A DNA stretch of 64,000 bases from a bacterium (GCA_030426805.1 JAUHXU010000002.1:558001-622000); one strand, 5' to 3'; shown: positions 41,841 through 51,196, counted from the stretch's first letter. Notes: generated by a model not told the origin, from the sequence alone. Program-made: numbers and translations.

Positions 41841-44062
41841 CCGACGTCACACGCACGCCCTCGCGCGACGTCGTCGACGACGTCGCGAACGCGTGGTGGC
41901 GCCGCGGCGTCGAGGTCGGCGCGTTCGGGCTCACGCTGCTCGCGCTGCTCGCGATGTCGCGGGTTCGCGGCCCGGACTGGGTCGCGTTGCCGCTGGGGCT
42001 TTCGCTGGCGGGCTGTTTCGCCTACCGCCGCATTCGATGGCTGCGCTTCGCGCGCGCGGAGTTCGTCTTCGTCGTCGCCTACTTCGCGATCATGTGGTGG
42101 CGTTACAAGACGTCCGACGTGACGACGCCGGCCGACGTGATCATGCCGGGCCTCGACGCGCTCGGCCTCGTGATCCTCTTCCCGGCACAAGCCGTGCTGT
42201 GGACCGGGCGACGGACGTTGCAGGAACTGATCCTGCTCGGCCTCGTCGCCGTCAGTCAGTTCCTCTACGGGATGGCGCTCGCGCCGTGGACGTGGTCGTC
42301 CTGGGCGCTTGCGGTCGGCTTCTTCCCCCTGCTCGTCTTCGCGATGATCCAGGTCGCCAATGCGCGTGCGCTCGAGGGGGCGCAGGCCGAGACCGTCCGG
42401 CCGCGGCGGATGCTGCGCCGCGACGCGATCGCGGCACTCGCGTTGATGCCGATCGTGCTCGCGCTCGCCGTGTCGGTCTTCTACGCGTTGCCGCGCCGCG
42501 CGACCGTGCACCGGGCGTTCTTTCCGGTCGACGGCAACCGCCGGGGTGTCGAGGTGGAGACGCCGGACGTCCGCCCCGGCACCCGACCGAAGAAGACGGT
42601 CACCGCCGGGATCGGCAGCGATCGGATCCAGCTCAACGACACGTCGGGGCGACTGCAACTCGACGACACGCCCGTCCTGCGCTGCTCGCTGCAACTCGAG
42701 AACGCCGATCGCCCGCTGGGCGCCGCCTACGAAGAGCGGCTCCACCTGCGGGTGCGGATCCTCGACGACTACGACGGCAAGACATGGACGACCAACCGGG
42801 TCGGCTCGCCCCGGAGACACGACCCCGATCCCGACGACCGCATCGCGCTGCCCGGGCCGCCGCCCCGACCGGGATGGGGGACGACGCTCGAGGTGACGCC
42901 GCTGCCCGGGCGGGACCGCGCCGCGGACCGGCTGCTCGTCGCGGCGGGCCGGCCGTGCTCGGTGGACAGCCCGAACTCGCTGCTCGGCTACCCCGAGGAG
43001 GTCCTCTCGTTCTCGAAGAGACCGCGCGAGGGAGACCGCTACACGGTGCACGGGGAGCGGGTCCTGCAGTGGAGCGACGCCCGCGCGATCGTGCGGCGGC
43101 ACGGCCTCTCGGCCGATCACGAGGAGCACGACTTCTACACGGCGCTCCCGGAGCGAGAGCAGGCCGACCGGGTGGCTGCGCTCGCCAAGCGCATCGTCGC
43201 GGGTGCCGTCGACGACGTGGATCGGATCGACCGCATCGTGGGCTTCGTCCGGCGCAAGTGCACCTATTCGCTCGAACTCGTCGGCGAGCGGGCCGGGGAG
43301 AACCCGACGGCGCACTTCCTGTTCGAGTCGTGCCGCGGGCACTGCGAGTTGTTCAGCGACGCGGTCGCGGTGTTGTGCCGGCACGTCGGCATTCCGACGC
43401 GGATCGTCACGGGCCTGCAGGGCGGGACCTACGTGTCGTTCCCGCCGGGCTTCGAGTTTCAGATGCGTGATGCGCACGCGTGGTGCGAAGTGCACTTCGC
43501 CGGGCTCGGATGGGTCGGTGTCGATGCGACTCCGGCGGCCGACCCGGGATCGCTCGGGCTTCTTCCGCCGTCGGACGGGGTGGGTGCCGAGGAGTTCGGC
43601 CTCCTGCCGCGCGGCTTCGACGGCGATGCGCAGATGAGCCTCTACCGTCGCGTCGGACGCGCACTCGGCGGTGCGGTCGCATCGCCGTTTCTATGGGCCG
43701 CCGTCGTCGCGTGCGTCGCGCTCGTGTGGTTGCGGCGCCGTCGTCGCCCGGGCCGCGCGCGGGGCGATGGCGACGGGCCGCAGCGGCCGTCGGATCCGGT
43801 GCAGCGGCTCTTCCGGCTGCTCGCGCGTCACGGGATCCACCCGGCGCGCGGCGAGACCGCGCTCGAAGTCGCGCGGCGGGCCGAAGCCCGGCTCGACGTC
43901 GAGGTCGCCGGACCGATCGAACGCGTCTACGCGGAGCGCTTCGGCGGCGCGTCGTTGTCCGACGACGACCGTCAGATGATCGATCGCTGGTTGCGGTCGG
44001 TCGCGCGCGCCGCGCCGCGGCCGGTCAGCCCCGCGACACCCGGAGCGAACGCAGCCGATTGA
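41834..44062 (+). CDS. Membrane-bound transglutaminase-like protein (TgpA type)
   Basis: 742 aa. About six hydrophobic helices lie in residues 25-220. A periplasmic domain with the transglutaminase core follows: Cys504 in CRGHCELFSDAVAVLCRH, His548 in DAHAWCEVHFAGLGWVGVDA, Asp564. A further helix (about 615-635) precedes a cytoplasmic DUF4129-like tail with FRLLARHGIHPARGETALEV. This is the TgpA architecture. The enzyme probably cleaves or crosslinks envelope peptides; in Pseudomonas a homologue is essential. The start overlaps DUF58 by 7 nt, and the 3' end overlaps a convergent ATPase gene by 38 nt. Confidence 0.92.
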   Translation: MVTDVTRTPSRDVVDDVANAWWRRGVEVGAFGLTLLALLAMSRVRGPDWVALPLGLSLAGCFAYRRIRWLRFARAEFVFVVAYFAIMWWRYKTSDVTTPADVIMPGLDALGLVILFPAQAVLWTGRRTLQELILLGLVAVSQFLYGMALAPWTWSSWALAVGFFPLLVFAMIQVANARALEGAQAETVRPRRMLRRDAIAALALMPIVLALAVSVFYALPRRATVHRAFFPVDGNRRGVEVETPDVRPGTRPKKTVTAGIGSDRIQLNDTSGRLQLDDTPVLRCSLQLENADRPLGAAYEERLHLRVRILDDYDGKTWTTNRVGSPRRHDPDPDDRIALPGPPPRPGWGTTLEVTPLPGRDRAADRLLVAAGRPCSVDSPNSLLGYPEEVLSFSKRPREGDRYTVHGERVLQWSDARAIVRRHGLSADHEEHDFYTALPEREQADRVAALAKRIVAGAVDDVDRIDRIVGFVRRKCTYSLELVGERAGENPTAHFLFESCRGHCELFSDAVAVLCRHVGIPTRIVTGLQGGTYVSFPPGFEFQMRDAHAWCEVHFAGLGWVGVDATPAADPGSLGLLPPSDGVGAEEFGLLPRGFDGDAQMSLYRRVGRALGGAVASPFLWAAVVACVALVWLRRRRRPGRARGDGDGPQRPSDPVQRLFRLLARHGIHPARGETALEVARRAEARLDVEVAGPIERVYAERFGGASLSDDDRQMIDRWLRSVARAAPRPVSPATPGANAAD

Positions 44063-45734
44063 GCGCGGCGCACAGCTCGACACGCCGGAACGTCGCGAGC
44101 CCGCCGGTCGGCCTGCGCGTCAGGCAGTCGAGTCCCTCGTCGGCGATCCGCGTGCACACGAGTTCGGCGAGTTCCTCGATCGTGCGGTGGCCGTCGGCGA
44201 AGTCGTTGCGCACGATGCGCAGTGCTTCGGCGAGTGCGGTCGTCTGCGACGCGTCGACGAGCTGCTCGAGCGCGCCGAGGTCGAGTTCCCGCTTGCCGAA
44301 CGTGATCGCCCGGGGGCCCGTCGCGCGGACCTTGGACGGCTTCTCGCGCGAGCCGAACGACGTCAGCAGGACGATGCGACGGCCGAAGTCGGGGGAGAGC
44401 GGGGCGGCGTCGGTCTCGCGCCCGGTCGGGATCTCGGCGGCGATCGCGCGGGCGGCCTCGGTCGCGTCGGCGACGCGGTAGTGGTCGAGGCGCAGCACGG
44501 TGTCGGCGACGTCGAAGTAGTCGCCGGATCCGCCGGCGACGAGCACGGTCGACGTGTCGAGCCGCTCGTACAGCTCACGCACGCGGTCGACCAGCGGCAC
44601 GATCGGCTCGCTGTCGGCCGGCACGAGGCGCTGCATTCGCCGATCCCGGATCAGGAAGTTCGTCGCCGAGGTGTCCTCGTCGAACAGCAGCGTGCGCGCG
44701 CCGGCGGCGATCGCTTCCACGATGCTCGCGGCCTGCGACGTCGCGCCGCTGGCGGCGTCGGTCGCGAAAGCGGTCGGATTGTGGAACGGCAGTTCCCGGA
44801 GGAACCCCGAGATGTCCACGCCGGCGACGCGCCGGCCGTCTTCCGCGCGGACCTTGAATGCGGTGGGGTCGGTGACGACGCCTTCCCGGCCGTCGCCCGG
44901 GACGTGGTCGTAGACGCTGCGCTCGAGCGCGCGGAGCAGCGTCGACTTGCCGTGAAACGCGCCGCCGACGATCAGCGTCACGCCCGTGGGAATCCCGAGA
45001 CCGGTCGCCGTGTCGCCGTCCCCGAGTTCGAGGGTCACGGTGCGGTCGGCGGGTGCCTCGAACGCGACGACGTGCTCGCCTTCGAGCGGACCGTCGTCGA
45101 CCGGGCTCCGTCGCGCGAGGCGCGAGCCGTTCTCGACGAACGCGACGAGTCCGTGCCCCGGCAACGCGGCGCGCATCGCGGCCTGGCGTCGTGCGGTCGC
45201 GACGTGGCGATCGAACGCGTCCCCGTCGAGCCGCGAGTGGACGAGCGCGTCCTGCACGATCGCCGGCAGTTCGGTGCGAACGATCTTCTTCAGCACGCCG
45301 GCGGTGATGTCGCGGCCCTTCGCCGGGAGGCCGAGGTAGAACCGGGCGTCGACGATGCCGCCGGGGCGGATCGTGACGGCAGTCGCCTCGAGGATCTCCT
45401 GTCCGGGCGCATCGACCTCGATCAACCCGCTGGTCCCCGAGCCGCGGATGCCGCGTCCGTGACGCTTGATCGACTCGGCCAACTGGCGCGCGAGAAAGTC
45501 GCCGGCGGCGACGCGGCCGGTGTGGTCCACGATCGCTTCGACCGGAACGCCCGCGACGCCCGCGGGCACGTGCACGCGGATCCGGCTCGGCGCCGCGAAC
45601 GGGTCGGCCTGCACGTGGTCGATGAACAGGATGAACTCGCCGAGGTCGTACCGGCCGCCGATCTCGCGATAGGCGCCGTAGCCGCGGCCGTCGATCGAGT
45701 CGAGGATCTTGAAGAGCTTCTCGGGGCGTGCCAT
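44025..45734 (-). CDS. ABC-class ATPase (PF09818 type)
   Basis: 569 aa, one polypeptide with a single nucleotide-binding domain, no membrane helices. Walker A is VGGAFHGKSTLL (GGAFHGKST, 257-265). The segments DISGFLRELPFHNPTAFATD, ASGATSQAASIVEAI and LLFDEDTSATNFLIRD (Walker B with following Glu) match the family of predicted ABC ATPases to which trypanosome MRB1590 belongs; that protein binds RNA. The bacterial function is unknown. The start is 56 nt from a divergent TIM-barrel gene and the 3' end overlaps the transglutaminase gene by 38 nt. Confidence 0.9.
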   Translation of the reverse strand: MARPEKLFKILDSIDGRGYGAYREIGGRYDLGEFILFIDHVQADPFAAPSRIRVHVPAGVAGVPVEAIVDHTGRVAAGDFLARQLAESIKRHGRGIRGSGTSGLIEVDAPGQEILEATAVTIRPGGIVDARFYLGLPAKGRDITAGVLKKIVRTELPAIVQDALVHSRLDGDAFDRHVATARRQAAMRAALPGHGLVAFVENGSRLARRSPVDDGPLEGEHVVAFEAPADRTVTLELGDGDTATGLGIPTGVTLIVGGAFHGKSTLLRALERSVYDHVPGDGREGVVTDPTAFKVRAEDGRRVAGVDISGFLRELPFHNPTAFATDAASGATSQAASIVEAIAAGARTLLFDEDTSATNFLIRDRRMQRLVPADSEPIVPLVDRVRELYERLDTSTVLVAGGSGDYFDVADTVLRLDHYRVADATEAARAIAAEIPTGRETDAAPLSPDFGRRIVLLTSFGSREKPSKVRATGPRAITFGKRELDLGALEQLVDASQTTALAEALRIVRNDFADGHRTIEELAELVCTRIADEGLDCLTRRPTGGLATFRRVELCAALNRLRSLRVSRG

Positions 45735-45790
45735 TTGTCACCGTCTTCGGGCGAACCGACGGGCCGTTCCAAAGGTCGGGCCACCTCGGC

Positions 45791-46669
45791 ATGAAAGTCA
45801 GCTTTTCCCTCGGCTCGCTCTACAGCATGCCGCTGCGCTCGGTGCTGGCGCTCGTCGCCGAGGCCGGCTTCGAGGGGATCGAACTCCTCGTCGCTCCGGA
45901 GGTCCTGCTGCGCGGTCCGAAGCGCATCAAACAGATCGCGCGCGCTCACGATCTCGACATCCACGTCGTCCACCGGGGCCTGATTCCGATTCCCGGCTGG
46001 AAGGAAAACGGCCCGGGCATGGCGAAGATGGTCGCGCTCGCACGCGCGGTCGACGCCCCGCTCGTCGTGATCCACCCGCCGCGCGGGTGCACCGCGCTCG
46101 ACGATTCGATCGCAACCGACTTCGCGCGAACGGTCGACGCCGCGGTCCGCGACGCCGGCGACGACGTCGCGATCGCGATCGAGAACATTAGTCTCAAACG
46201 GCCCATCGACCACCGAAACCCGTTCTGTGACCTCGCGGAGCTGCGCCGTTTCGCGGAAGGCCACGGGCTGCGGATGACGCTCGATACGTCGCACGCGGCG
46301 AGCTTCGGATTCGACGTGCTCGACGCGTTCACGCACTTTCGCGGCCGGATCGAGAACGTGCACCTGAGCGACTACCGGCCGCGGCCGCGATGGGTCGACG
46401 CGGTCGCCTCGAATCACTTCGTGCAGCACCAGAAGCCGGGCGACGGGGTACTGCCGCTCGAGGCGTTGCTGACCGGCATGGCGGCCGAGGACTACGACGG
46501 CAACATCAGCATCGAGGTCGGGCCGATCCCGATGCGCGCCTGGTGGCGACCGGCGCTCCGCCGCCACCTCCGTGACATGGCCGACTTCGTGATCGCGTGT
46601 CGCGCAGAGGGGCGAGCGCCGGGCGCGAAGGGGGTCGGGCGCGGGGCGGGTCCGGCCGATGAGCTTTAA
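45791..46669 (+). CDS. Sugar phosphate isomerase/epimerase-like TIM barrel
   Basis: 292 aa. The xylose-isomerase-like TIM-barrel pattern is clear: MKVSFSLGSLYSMPLRSVLA, EAGFEGIELLVAPEVL, VIHPPRG, VAIAIENISL, LRMTLDTSHAASFGFDVLDA, RIENVHLSDYRPR, GNISIEVGPIP. Glu and His/Asp residues in IEN, DTSH and HLSD are the usual metal ligands. The enzyme probably isomerises or epimerises a sugar-like molecule in the cytoplasm. ATG 45791 gives the standard family N-terminus; an in-frame ATG at 45728 would add 21 residues unlike the family. The tail is an arginine/glycine-rich extension. Confidence 0.88.
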   Translation: MKVSFSLGSLYSMPLRSVLALVAEAGFEGIELLVAPEVLLRGPKRIKQIARAHDLDIHVVHRGLIPIPGWKENGPGMAKMVALARAVDAPLVVIHPPRGCTALDDSIATDFARTVDAAVRDAGDDVAIAIENISLKRPIDHRNPFCDLAELRRFAEGHGLRMTLDTSHAASFGFDVLDAFTHFRGRIENVHLSDYRPRPRWVDAVASNHFVQHQKPGDGVLPLEALLTGMAAEDYDGNISIEVGPIPMRAWWRPALRRHLRDMADFVIACRAEGRAPGAKGVGRGAGPADEL

Positions 46670-46702
46670 GTGTAGAATATGAAGGCAGTTGTAATTGATC
46701 GG

Positions 46703-46731
46703 CCGGTGTGGTACTTTCGACCACACGCCGG
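46703..46731 (+). promoter_or_regulatory. Hairpin in the leader of the FAD oxidoreductase gene
   Basis: CCGGTGTGGT (46703-46712) pairs with ACCACACGCCGG (46720-46731) with one bulged G, around an ACTTTCG loop. A TAGAAT -10-like box lies at 46673-46678 without a good -35. If used, the downstream gene would have a leader of about 150 nt with this stem near its 5' end; the stem could also terminate the upstream gene. Confidence 0.45.
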
Positions 46732-46838
46732 TTGGGAGAGGCCCGTCTCGGGTTGGCACTCGGGATTGTGCTGCGCCGGTTCACACCCCTGGCCCCGACG
46801 TGCGGCCAAGAGCGCTTTGCGGTGAGGACGTTCGCCCC

Positions 46839-48167
46839 GTGAGAATCGCTATCCTCGGTGCAGGCATCACCGGCCTGTCGATCGGCTACCGGCTCGCGAA
46901 GAAGGCGCCCGACGTCGAGTTCACGATCTTCGAGCGCGCGGACCGGGTCGGCGGGCTGTTGTGCAGCGAGACCGTCGGCGGCTTCACCTACGACCGCGCG
47001 GGCGGCCACATCATGTATACGAAGGACGAAGAGGTGAAGGCGCACCTCTGGTCCTTGCTCGACACCAAGGGCGGCGTGGTCGAGAGCCGGCGGCAGACGC
47101 GGATCTTCTACAAGGGGCACTACGTCAACTACCCGTTCGAGAACGGGCTCGGCGACCTGCCGAAGGACGACAACTACCACTGCCTGCGCGGTTACATCGA
47201 GGCGCACGTGAACCGGATGACCGGGGAAGCGCCGGCGCCGACCAACCTGCGCGAGTGGATCCTGTGGCGGTTCGGCACCGGGATCGCCGAGTCGTTCATG
47301 TTTCCCTACAACGAGAAGATCTGGAAGTCGGACCTGACCGACATGAGCTTCTCGTGGGTGAGTGGTCGCGTCCCGGACGCGCCGCCGGACGACGTGCTCC
47401 GAAGCGCGATCGGCATCCGCACCGAGGGCTACAAGCACCAACTGATGTTCGGGTACCCGCTGCGCGGCGGGTTCCAGGCGCTCGCCGATGCGACGGCCGA
47501 GCCGATTCGGGATCGGATCCGGCTCGAGACGACCGTCGAGCGCGTCGAGAAGGTCGGCAACGGCTGGGAGGTCAACGGCGAGCCGTTCGACCGGATCGTC
47601 TCGACGGTGCCGTTGCAGCACGTGCCGCGCATCTACACCGGCCTCGACGCCGAGATCGCGGACCGGATCGGGCGCCTGCAGCACTTGAACATCCTGTGCT
47701 TCCTGATCGGCATGGAGTACCCGACGCGGTTTCCGTACTCGTGGATCTATCTGCCGCACAAGGAAAACGGCCCGGTCAACCGCCTGACCCACCTGAGCAA
47801 CTACAGCCCTGAGAATGCCCCGCCGGGTTGTTCGAGCGTGATGTGCGAGGTCACGTTCCGCGGCGACGAAGCGCCGGATGCCGACGAGACGCTCGACGAC
47901 ATCCTCGACAGCCTGCACGCGGCCGACATCATCGACAAGTCGCGTGTGATCCAGACCGACTGCGTGCGCGAGAACCACGCGTATCAGTTCTTCGATCTCG
48001 ACTACGACGAGAACATCACCGCGGTCCGCGACCATCTCGACCGCGACGGCTTCGACACCTGCGGGCGCACCGGTCGCTACGAGTACTTCAACTCCGACCA
48101 CTGCGTGACCGCCGCCTTCGCGTGGGTCGACCGCGTCCTCGCCGAGTCCACCGCCGTCGGCAAGTAA
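46839..48167 (+). CDS. FAD-dependent oxidoreductase, UDP-galactopyranose-mutase/protoporphyrinogen-oxidase-like
   Basis: 442 aa from GTG 46839, immediately before the dinucleotide fold RIAILGAGITGLSIGYRLAK (GxGxxG at 7-12) with Glu32 in FERADRVGGL. GGFTYDRAGGHIMYTKDEEV is typical of the amine-oxidase/UGM superfamily, and DRIVSTVPLQHVPRIYTGL matches its second FAD-binding segment. C-terminal GRTGRYEYFNSDHCVTAAFAW closes the FAD domain. Such enzymes in polysaccharide clusters rearrange or oxidise nucleotide sugars; the substrate here is not determined. GAGGAC lies about 11 nt upstream. It converges on the gene at 48187 with a 19-nt gap. Confidence 0.82.
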   Translation: MRIAILGAGITGLSIGYRLAKKAPDVEFTIFERADRVGGLLCSETVGGFTYDRAGGHIMYTKDEEVKAHLWSLLDTKGGVVESRRQTRIFYKGHYVNYPFENGLGDLPKDDNYHCLRGYIEAHVNRMTGEAPAPTNLREWILWRFGTGIAESFMFPYNEKIWKSDLTDMSFSWVSGRVPDAPPDDVLRSAIGIRTEGYKHQLMFGYPLRGGFQALADATAEPIRDRIRLETTVERVEKVGNGWEVNGEPFDRIVSTVPLQHVPRIYTGLDAEIADRIGRLQHLNILCFLIGMEYPTRFPYSWIYLPHKENGPVNRLTHLSNYSPENAPPGCSSVMCEVTFRGDEAPDADETLDDILDSLHAADIIDKSRVIQTDCVRENHAYQFFDLDYDENITAVRDHLDRDGFDTCGRTGRYEYFNSDHCVTAAFAWVDRVLAESTAVGK

Positions 48168-48186
48168 CGCTCGCCACGGCGATCGG

Positions 48187-49269
48187 TCACCGCACCATCG
48201 CGTCGCCCCAGTCGAGGTAGAGCGTGTTCATCCCGTAGTCCGAGTAGTCCCGTCGGAAGGCGGGGCGGGTGCGACGGATTCGTTCGGCCGACGCGATGTC
48301 GGCGCGAACGCGTTCGAGCCAGCCACGCGCTTGGCGGTCGATCGCGTGATCGCCGAGTGCGTCGAGGTGGGGCAGCACGGACGGACCGATCGCGGCGAGG
48401 GCGAAGCCGGCGAGGTTCGCGTCGCTCGGGATGTCGTTGTCGCGGAGATGCGGGACGAGGATCGGGACGAGCCGTGCGGTGTCGGTGGTCGCGCCGGACG
48501 CGGCGAGGACGACGGCCGCGAGGAAGCGCGCCTGCCCGTCCGCCGCCGTGAGCGCGCTCCGCAACTCGGGCCACACGCGGCGGGCGTCGTCGCGCCGGCG
48601 AATCAGCCAGGCGGCGGCGCTGGCCTCGTTTCGCCCCGCGCGCGTCCACGTCGGACCCGGGTGGCTGTGGGGATCGGCCGGCAGGCGGTCGTAATAGAGC
48701 GCCTCGACCGAGACCCGCGCGAGCTGTAGCGGCGCCGCGTCGTTCTCGTCGTATTGCGAGAAGCCGACGAGGCGCCGCACGAGTTCGGCCGCGAGGTGGC
48801 GCTGCTGGTGATCGGCCGAGTAGAGGGCGCGTTCGAGCGCGGGTTGCAGGAGCCGACGCGGGTAGCGGCGCTCGAAGACGAACGTGTCGTGGGCGCGGGT
48901 TGCGTTCTCCGGAATCGTGTCGTCGGCGAGGTCGGCGATCAGCGCCTCGATCTCCGCGAGGAGCCGCGCGTCTTCCGCGGGATCCGGCGTCGGCGACGCG
49001 CCGTCCTCGTCGACCGCCGCCGCGACCGCCGGTCCCTGCGGGGCGACGCGCGGCACGGGTGTCGTCGGGGGGCGGTCCCGACGGCGCGGTGTCGGGATCG
49101 CGCGCGTCGTCGTCGACTCGGGCGTCCTCGTCGACACGACCAAGTCGGGTGTCGCGGCGGGCGCGCGTAGCGGGGGCACGTGGATCGTCCACGCGATCCA
49201 GCCGACTGCCGCGAGGGGCGCGACCACGGCGGCGACGCGAAGGGTGCGGTGCTGCCGTCGTGGGGTCAT
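48187..49269 (-). CDS. Membrane-anchored HEAT-like protein
   Basis: 360 aa. One N-terminal helix (LRVAAVVAPLAAVGWIAWTI) anchors the protein, followed by a threonine/proline/arginine-rich linker (about 35-85). The rest is alpha-helical with HEAT-like pairs (QQRHLAAELVRRLVGF, QARFLAAVVLAASGATTDTA, LAGFALAAIGPSVLPHLDAL). Its ATG overlaps the stop of the 41-aa frame upstream as ATGA, which decides the start; a longer frame further upstream is arginine-rich and unlikely. Function unknown. Confidence 0.72.
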   Translation of the reverse strand: MTPRRQHRTLRVAAVVAPLAAVGWIAWTIHVPPLRAPAATPDLVVSTRTPESTTTRAIPTPRRRDRPPTTPVPRVAPQGPAVAAAVDEDGASPTPDPAEDARLLAEIEALIADLADDTIPENATRAHDTFVFERRYPRRLLQPALERALYSADHQQRHLAAELVRRLVGFSQYDENDAAPLQLARVSVEALYYDRLPADPHSHPGPTWTRAGRNEASAAAWLIRRRDDARRVWPELRSALTAADGQARFLAAVVLAASGATTDTARLVPILVPHLRDNDIPSDANLAGFALAAIGPSVLPHLDALGDHAIDRQARGWLERVRADIASAERIRRTRPAFRRDYSDYGMNTLYLDWGDAMVR

Positions 49270-49391
49270 TCGGCGAGCACCCGGTCGTCGCCGGGGGCGG
49301 TCGTGCAGAGGGGGACGCGCAACAGGCCGGACTCCGCGAGCAGGAACACACCGCCGCAGGGCGAGCGGCTCGGGTATACGAGGCGGGTCAT
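49266..49391 (-). CDS. Small protein of 41 aa upstream of the HEAT-like gene
   Basis: ATG at 49391 opens MTRLVYPSRSPCGGVFLLAE and the frame ends after 41 codons with TGA, which overlaps the next ATG by 4 nt (ATGA). The position of the stop exactly on the next start, and a promoter-like pair just upstream (TGGACA, 17 nt, TACCTT), suggest it is translated and coupled to the downstream gene. It may be a leader peptide or a small protein in its own right. No similarity recognised. Confidence 0.5.
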   Translation of the reverse strand: MTRLVYPSRSPCGGVFLLAESGLLRVPLCTTAPGDDRVLAE

Positions 49392-49402
49392 CGGTCGGCC
49401 CG

Positions 49403-49431
49403 AAGGTAGCGGGGTTGACCGCGATTGTCCA
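49403..49431 (-). promoter_or_regulatory. Minus-strand promoter for the small-protein/HEAT operon
   Basis: On the minus strand TGGACA (49431-49426, five of six to the -35 consensus) and TACCTT (49408-49403) are 17 nt apart. The start point would be near 49396, 5 nt before the ATG at 49391. It overlaps the plus-strand hscC promoter. Confidence 0.5.
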
Positions 49432-49444
49432 CGGCCCGTAGGCT
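49415..49444 (+). promoter_or_regulatory. hscC promoter, probably giving a leaderless transcript
   Basis: TTGACC (49415-49420) and TAGGCT (49439-49444) are 18 nt apart. The -10 ends 6 nt before the ATG at 49451, so transcription should start at or next to the A of the start codon. There is no Shine-Dalgarno. Confidence 0.55.
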
Positions 49445-49450
49445 CCCGGC

Positions 49451-51196
49451 ATGCTGATCGGAATCGACCTCGGAACGACCAACTCGTTGTGCGCCGTCTA
49501 CGAGGCGGACGGCCCGCGCCTGCTGCCGAACGCCCACGGCGAGTTGCTCACGCCGTCCGTCGTCGCCATCGACGACGGCGGGCACGTGCTCGTCGGGCAG
49601 GCCGCGCGTGACTACGCGGTCACCCACCCCGACGCGGCCGCGTCGTGCTTCAAGCGGTGGATGGGGACCGATCGCACGGTCGAACTCGCCGGGCAGACGC
49701 TCACCGCGCCCGAACTGTCGAGCTTGCTGCTCAAGAGCCTCGTCGCGGACGCCTCCAGCGCGCTCGGCGTCGCGGTGACCGAGGCGGTCATCACGGTGCC
49801 CGCCTACTTCAACGAACACCAGCGGCAGGCGACCAAGCTGGCCGGCGAGCTGGCCGGCCTCACCGTCCGTCGGATGATCAACGAACCGACCGCGGCGGCG
49901 TTGACCTACGGGTTTCACGATCGCCGACGCGATCAGACGCTGCTCGTGTTCGACCTCGGTGGCGGCACGTTCGACGTGACGCTGATGGAGATCTTCGAGG
50001 GGACGCTGGAGATCGTCTCGACGGCCGGGGAGAGCCACCTCGGCGGGGAGGACTTCACCGAGCGCCTCGTCGCCCACGTGCTGCGGCAACACGACCTCCA
50101 ACTCGAGTCGGCCGAACTCAGGGAGCCCCTGCGCGTCGCGCGCCTCCGCCAGCTGTGTGAGCAAGCCAAGCGCCGGCTCGCCACCGAGGCGTCGGTGCCG
50201 ATCGCCTTGCCGCAGGTGGACGGCACGCTCGATCCGGATGCGACACCCGTCTCGGTCTCGGTCGCCTCGTTCGAGCGCGAGGCCGCGTCGCTCGTCGCAC
50301 GGCTGCGTCGGCCGATCGAGCGCGCGCTCGCTGGCGGGGAGCGCGAGGCGAGCGACGTGGACGACGTCCTCCTCGTGGGCGGCGCGACGCGCCTCGAGGT
50401 CGCCCGCGCGTTCGTGCGCGACTTCTTCGGCCGCGAGCCGCTCTGTGCGCACGATCCGGATCACGTCGTCGCGCTCGGTGCGGCGGTCAACACCGCGCTG
50501 ATGAACGACGATCCGAGCGTGGCCGACATGGTCATGACCGACGTCTGCCCGTTCACGCTGGGCGTCGAGATCGTCAAGGAGTTCGGATCCGTCGTGCGCG
50601 ACGGCTACTACCTCCCGGTCATCCACCGAAACACGACGATTCCGGTGTCGCGCGAGGAGATCGTGCACACGATGGAGGCGAATCAGCGCGATGTGCACGT
50701 CAAGATCTACCAGGGCGAGGGACGCCGGACCGCGGACAACTTGCTGATCGGCGAGCTCGAAGTGACCGGGCTGCCGCGGCGGGCCAAGGGGCAAGCGGTT
50801 CATCTCCGCTTCACGTACGATCTCAACGGCATCCTCGAGGTCGAGGCCTACGTGCCGGAGAGCGGCAAGAAGTACAACACCGTCTTGCAACACTTCGTAA
50901 AAGGACTCTCGGCGGCCGAGATCGCGGACGCGGTCAAGCGACTGTCGCGACTGAAGTTCTACCCGCAAGACGAGCAGCCCAATCAACAACTCGTCCGGTT
51001 CGCGGAGCGGACGGTCGGCGAGGTCGGGCCGGCGCAGCGCGATTCCCTGGAGTCCGCGATCGACGCGTTCGAGGCGGCGATGCAATCGGGCGATCGCGAG
51101 GCGTTTGCCGCCGCGCGCACGGATCTGTTGATCGTGTTGTCCGGCCTCGGACACCCGGCGCCGAACACGACCGATCTCGAACCCGATGGGCAGTGA
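49451..51196 (+). CDS. hscC: HscC-type Hsp70 chaperone
   Basis: 581 aa, shorter than DnaK (about 640) and close to E. coli HscC. The ATPase domain has LIGIDLGTTNSLCAVYEADG (phosphate 1), AVITVPAYFNEHQRQATKLA, NEPTAAALTYGF and VFDLGGGTFDVTL (phosphate 2), and VLLVGGATRLEVARAF (adenosine). A substrate-binding domain follows from about residue 365 (VCPFTLGVEIVKEFG), with a short C-terminal helical lid. The PNA-GE-LTPSVV pattern and the FKRWMGTDRT segment are HscC-like, not DnaK-like. Downstream are a tail-anchored protein and a J-like protein, the HscC module seen in E. coli with djlB/djlC. The message is probably leaderless. Confidence 0.93.
   Translation: MLIGIDLGTTNSLCAVYEADGPRLLPNAHGELLTPSVVAIDDGGHVLVGQAARDYAVTHPDAAASCFKRWMGTDRTVELAGQTLTAPELSSLLLKSLVADASSALGVAVTEAVITVPAYFNEHQRQATKLAGELAGLTVRRMINEPTAAALTYGFHDRRRDQTLLVFDLGGGTFDVTLMEIFEGTLEIVSTAGESHLGGEDFTERLVAHVLRQHDLQLESAELREPLRVARLRQLCEQAKRRLATEASVPIALPQVDGTLDPDATPVSVSVASFEREAASLVARLRRPIERALAGGEREASDVDDVLLVGGATRLEVARAFVRDFFGREPLCAHDPDHVVALGAAVNTALMNDDPSVADMVMTDVCPFTLGVEIVKEFGSVVRDGYYLPVIHRNTTIPVSREEIVHTMEANQRDVHVKIYQGEGRRTADNLLIGELEVTGLPRRAKGQAVHLRFTYDLNGILEVEAYVPESGKKYNTVLQHFVKGLSAAEIADAVKRLSRLKFYPQDEQPNQQLVRFAERTVGEVGPAQRDSLESAIDAFEAAMQSGDREAFAAARTDLLIVLSGLGHPAPNTTDLEPDGQ

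Noticed and set aside
46679..46825. 48-codon frame starting MKAVVID in the oxidoreductase leader
   Set aside because: Its ATG begins directly after the -10-like box, so it would lie upstream of the predicted transcript start; no ribosome site.
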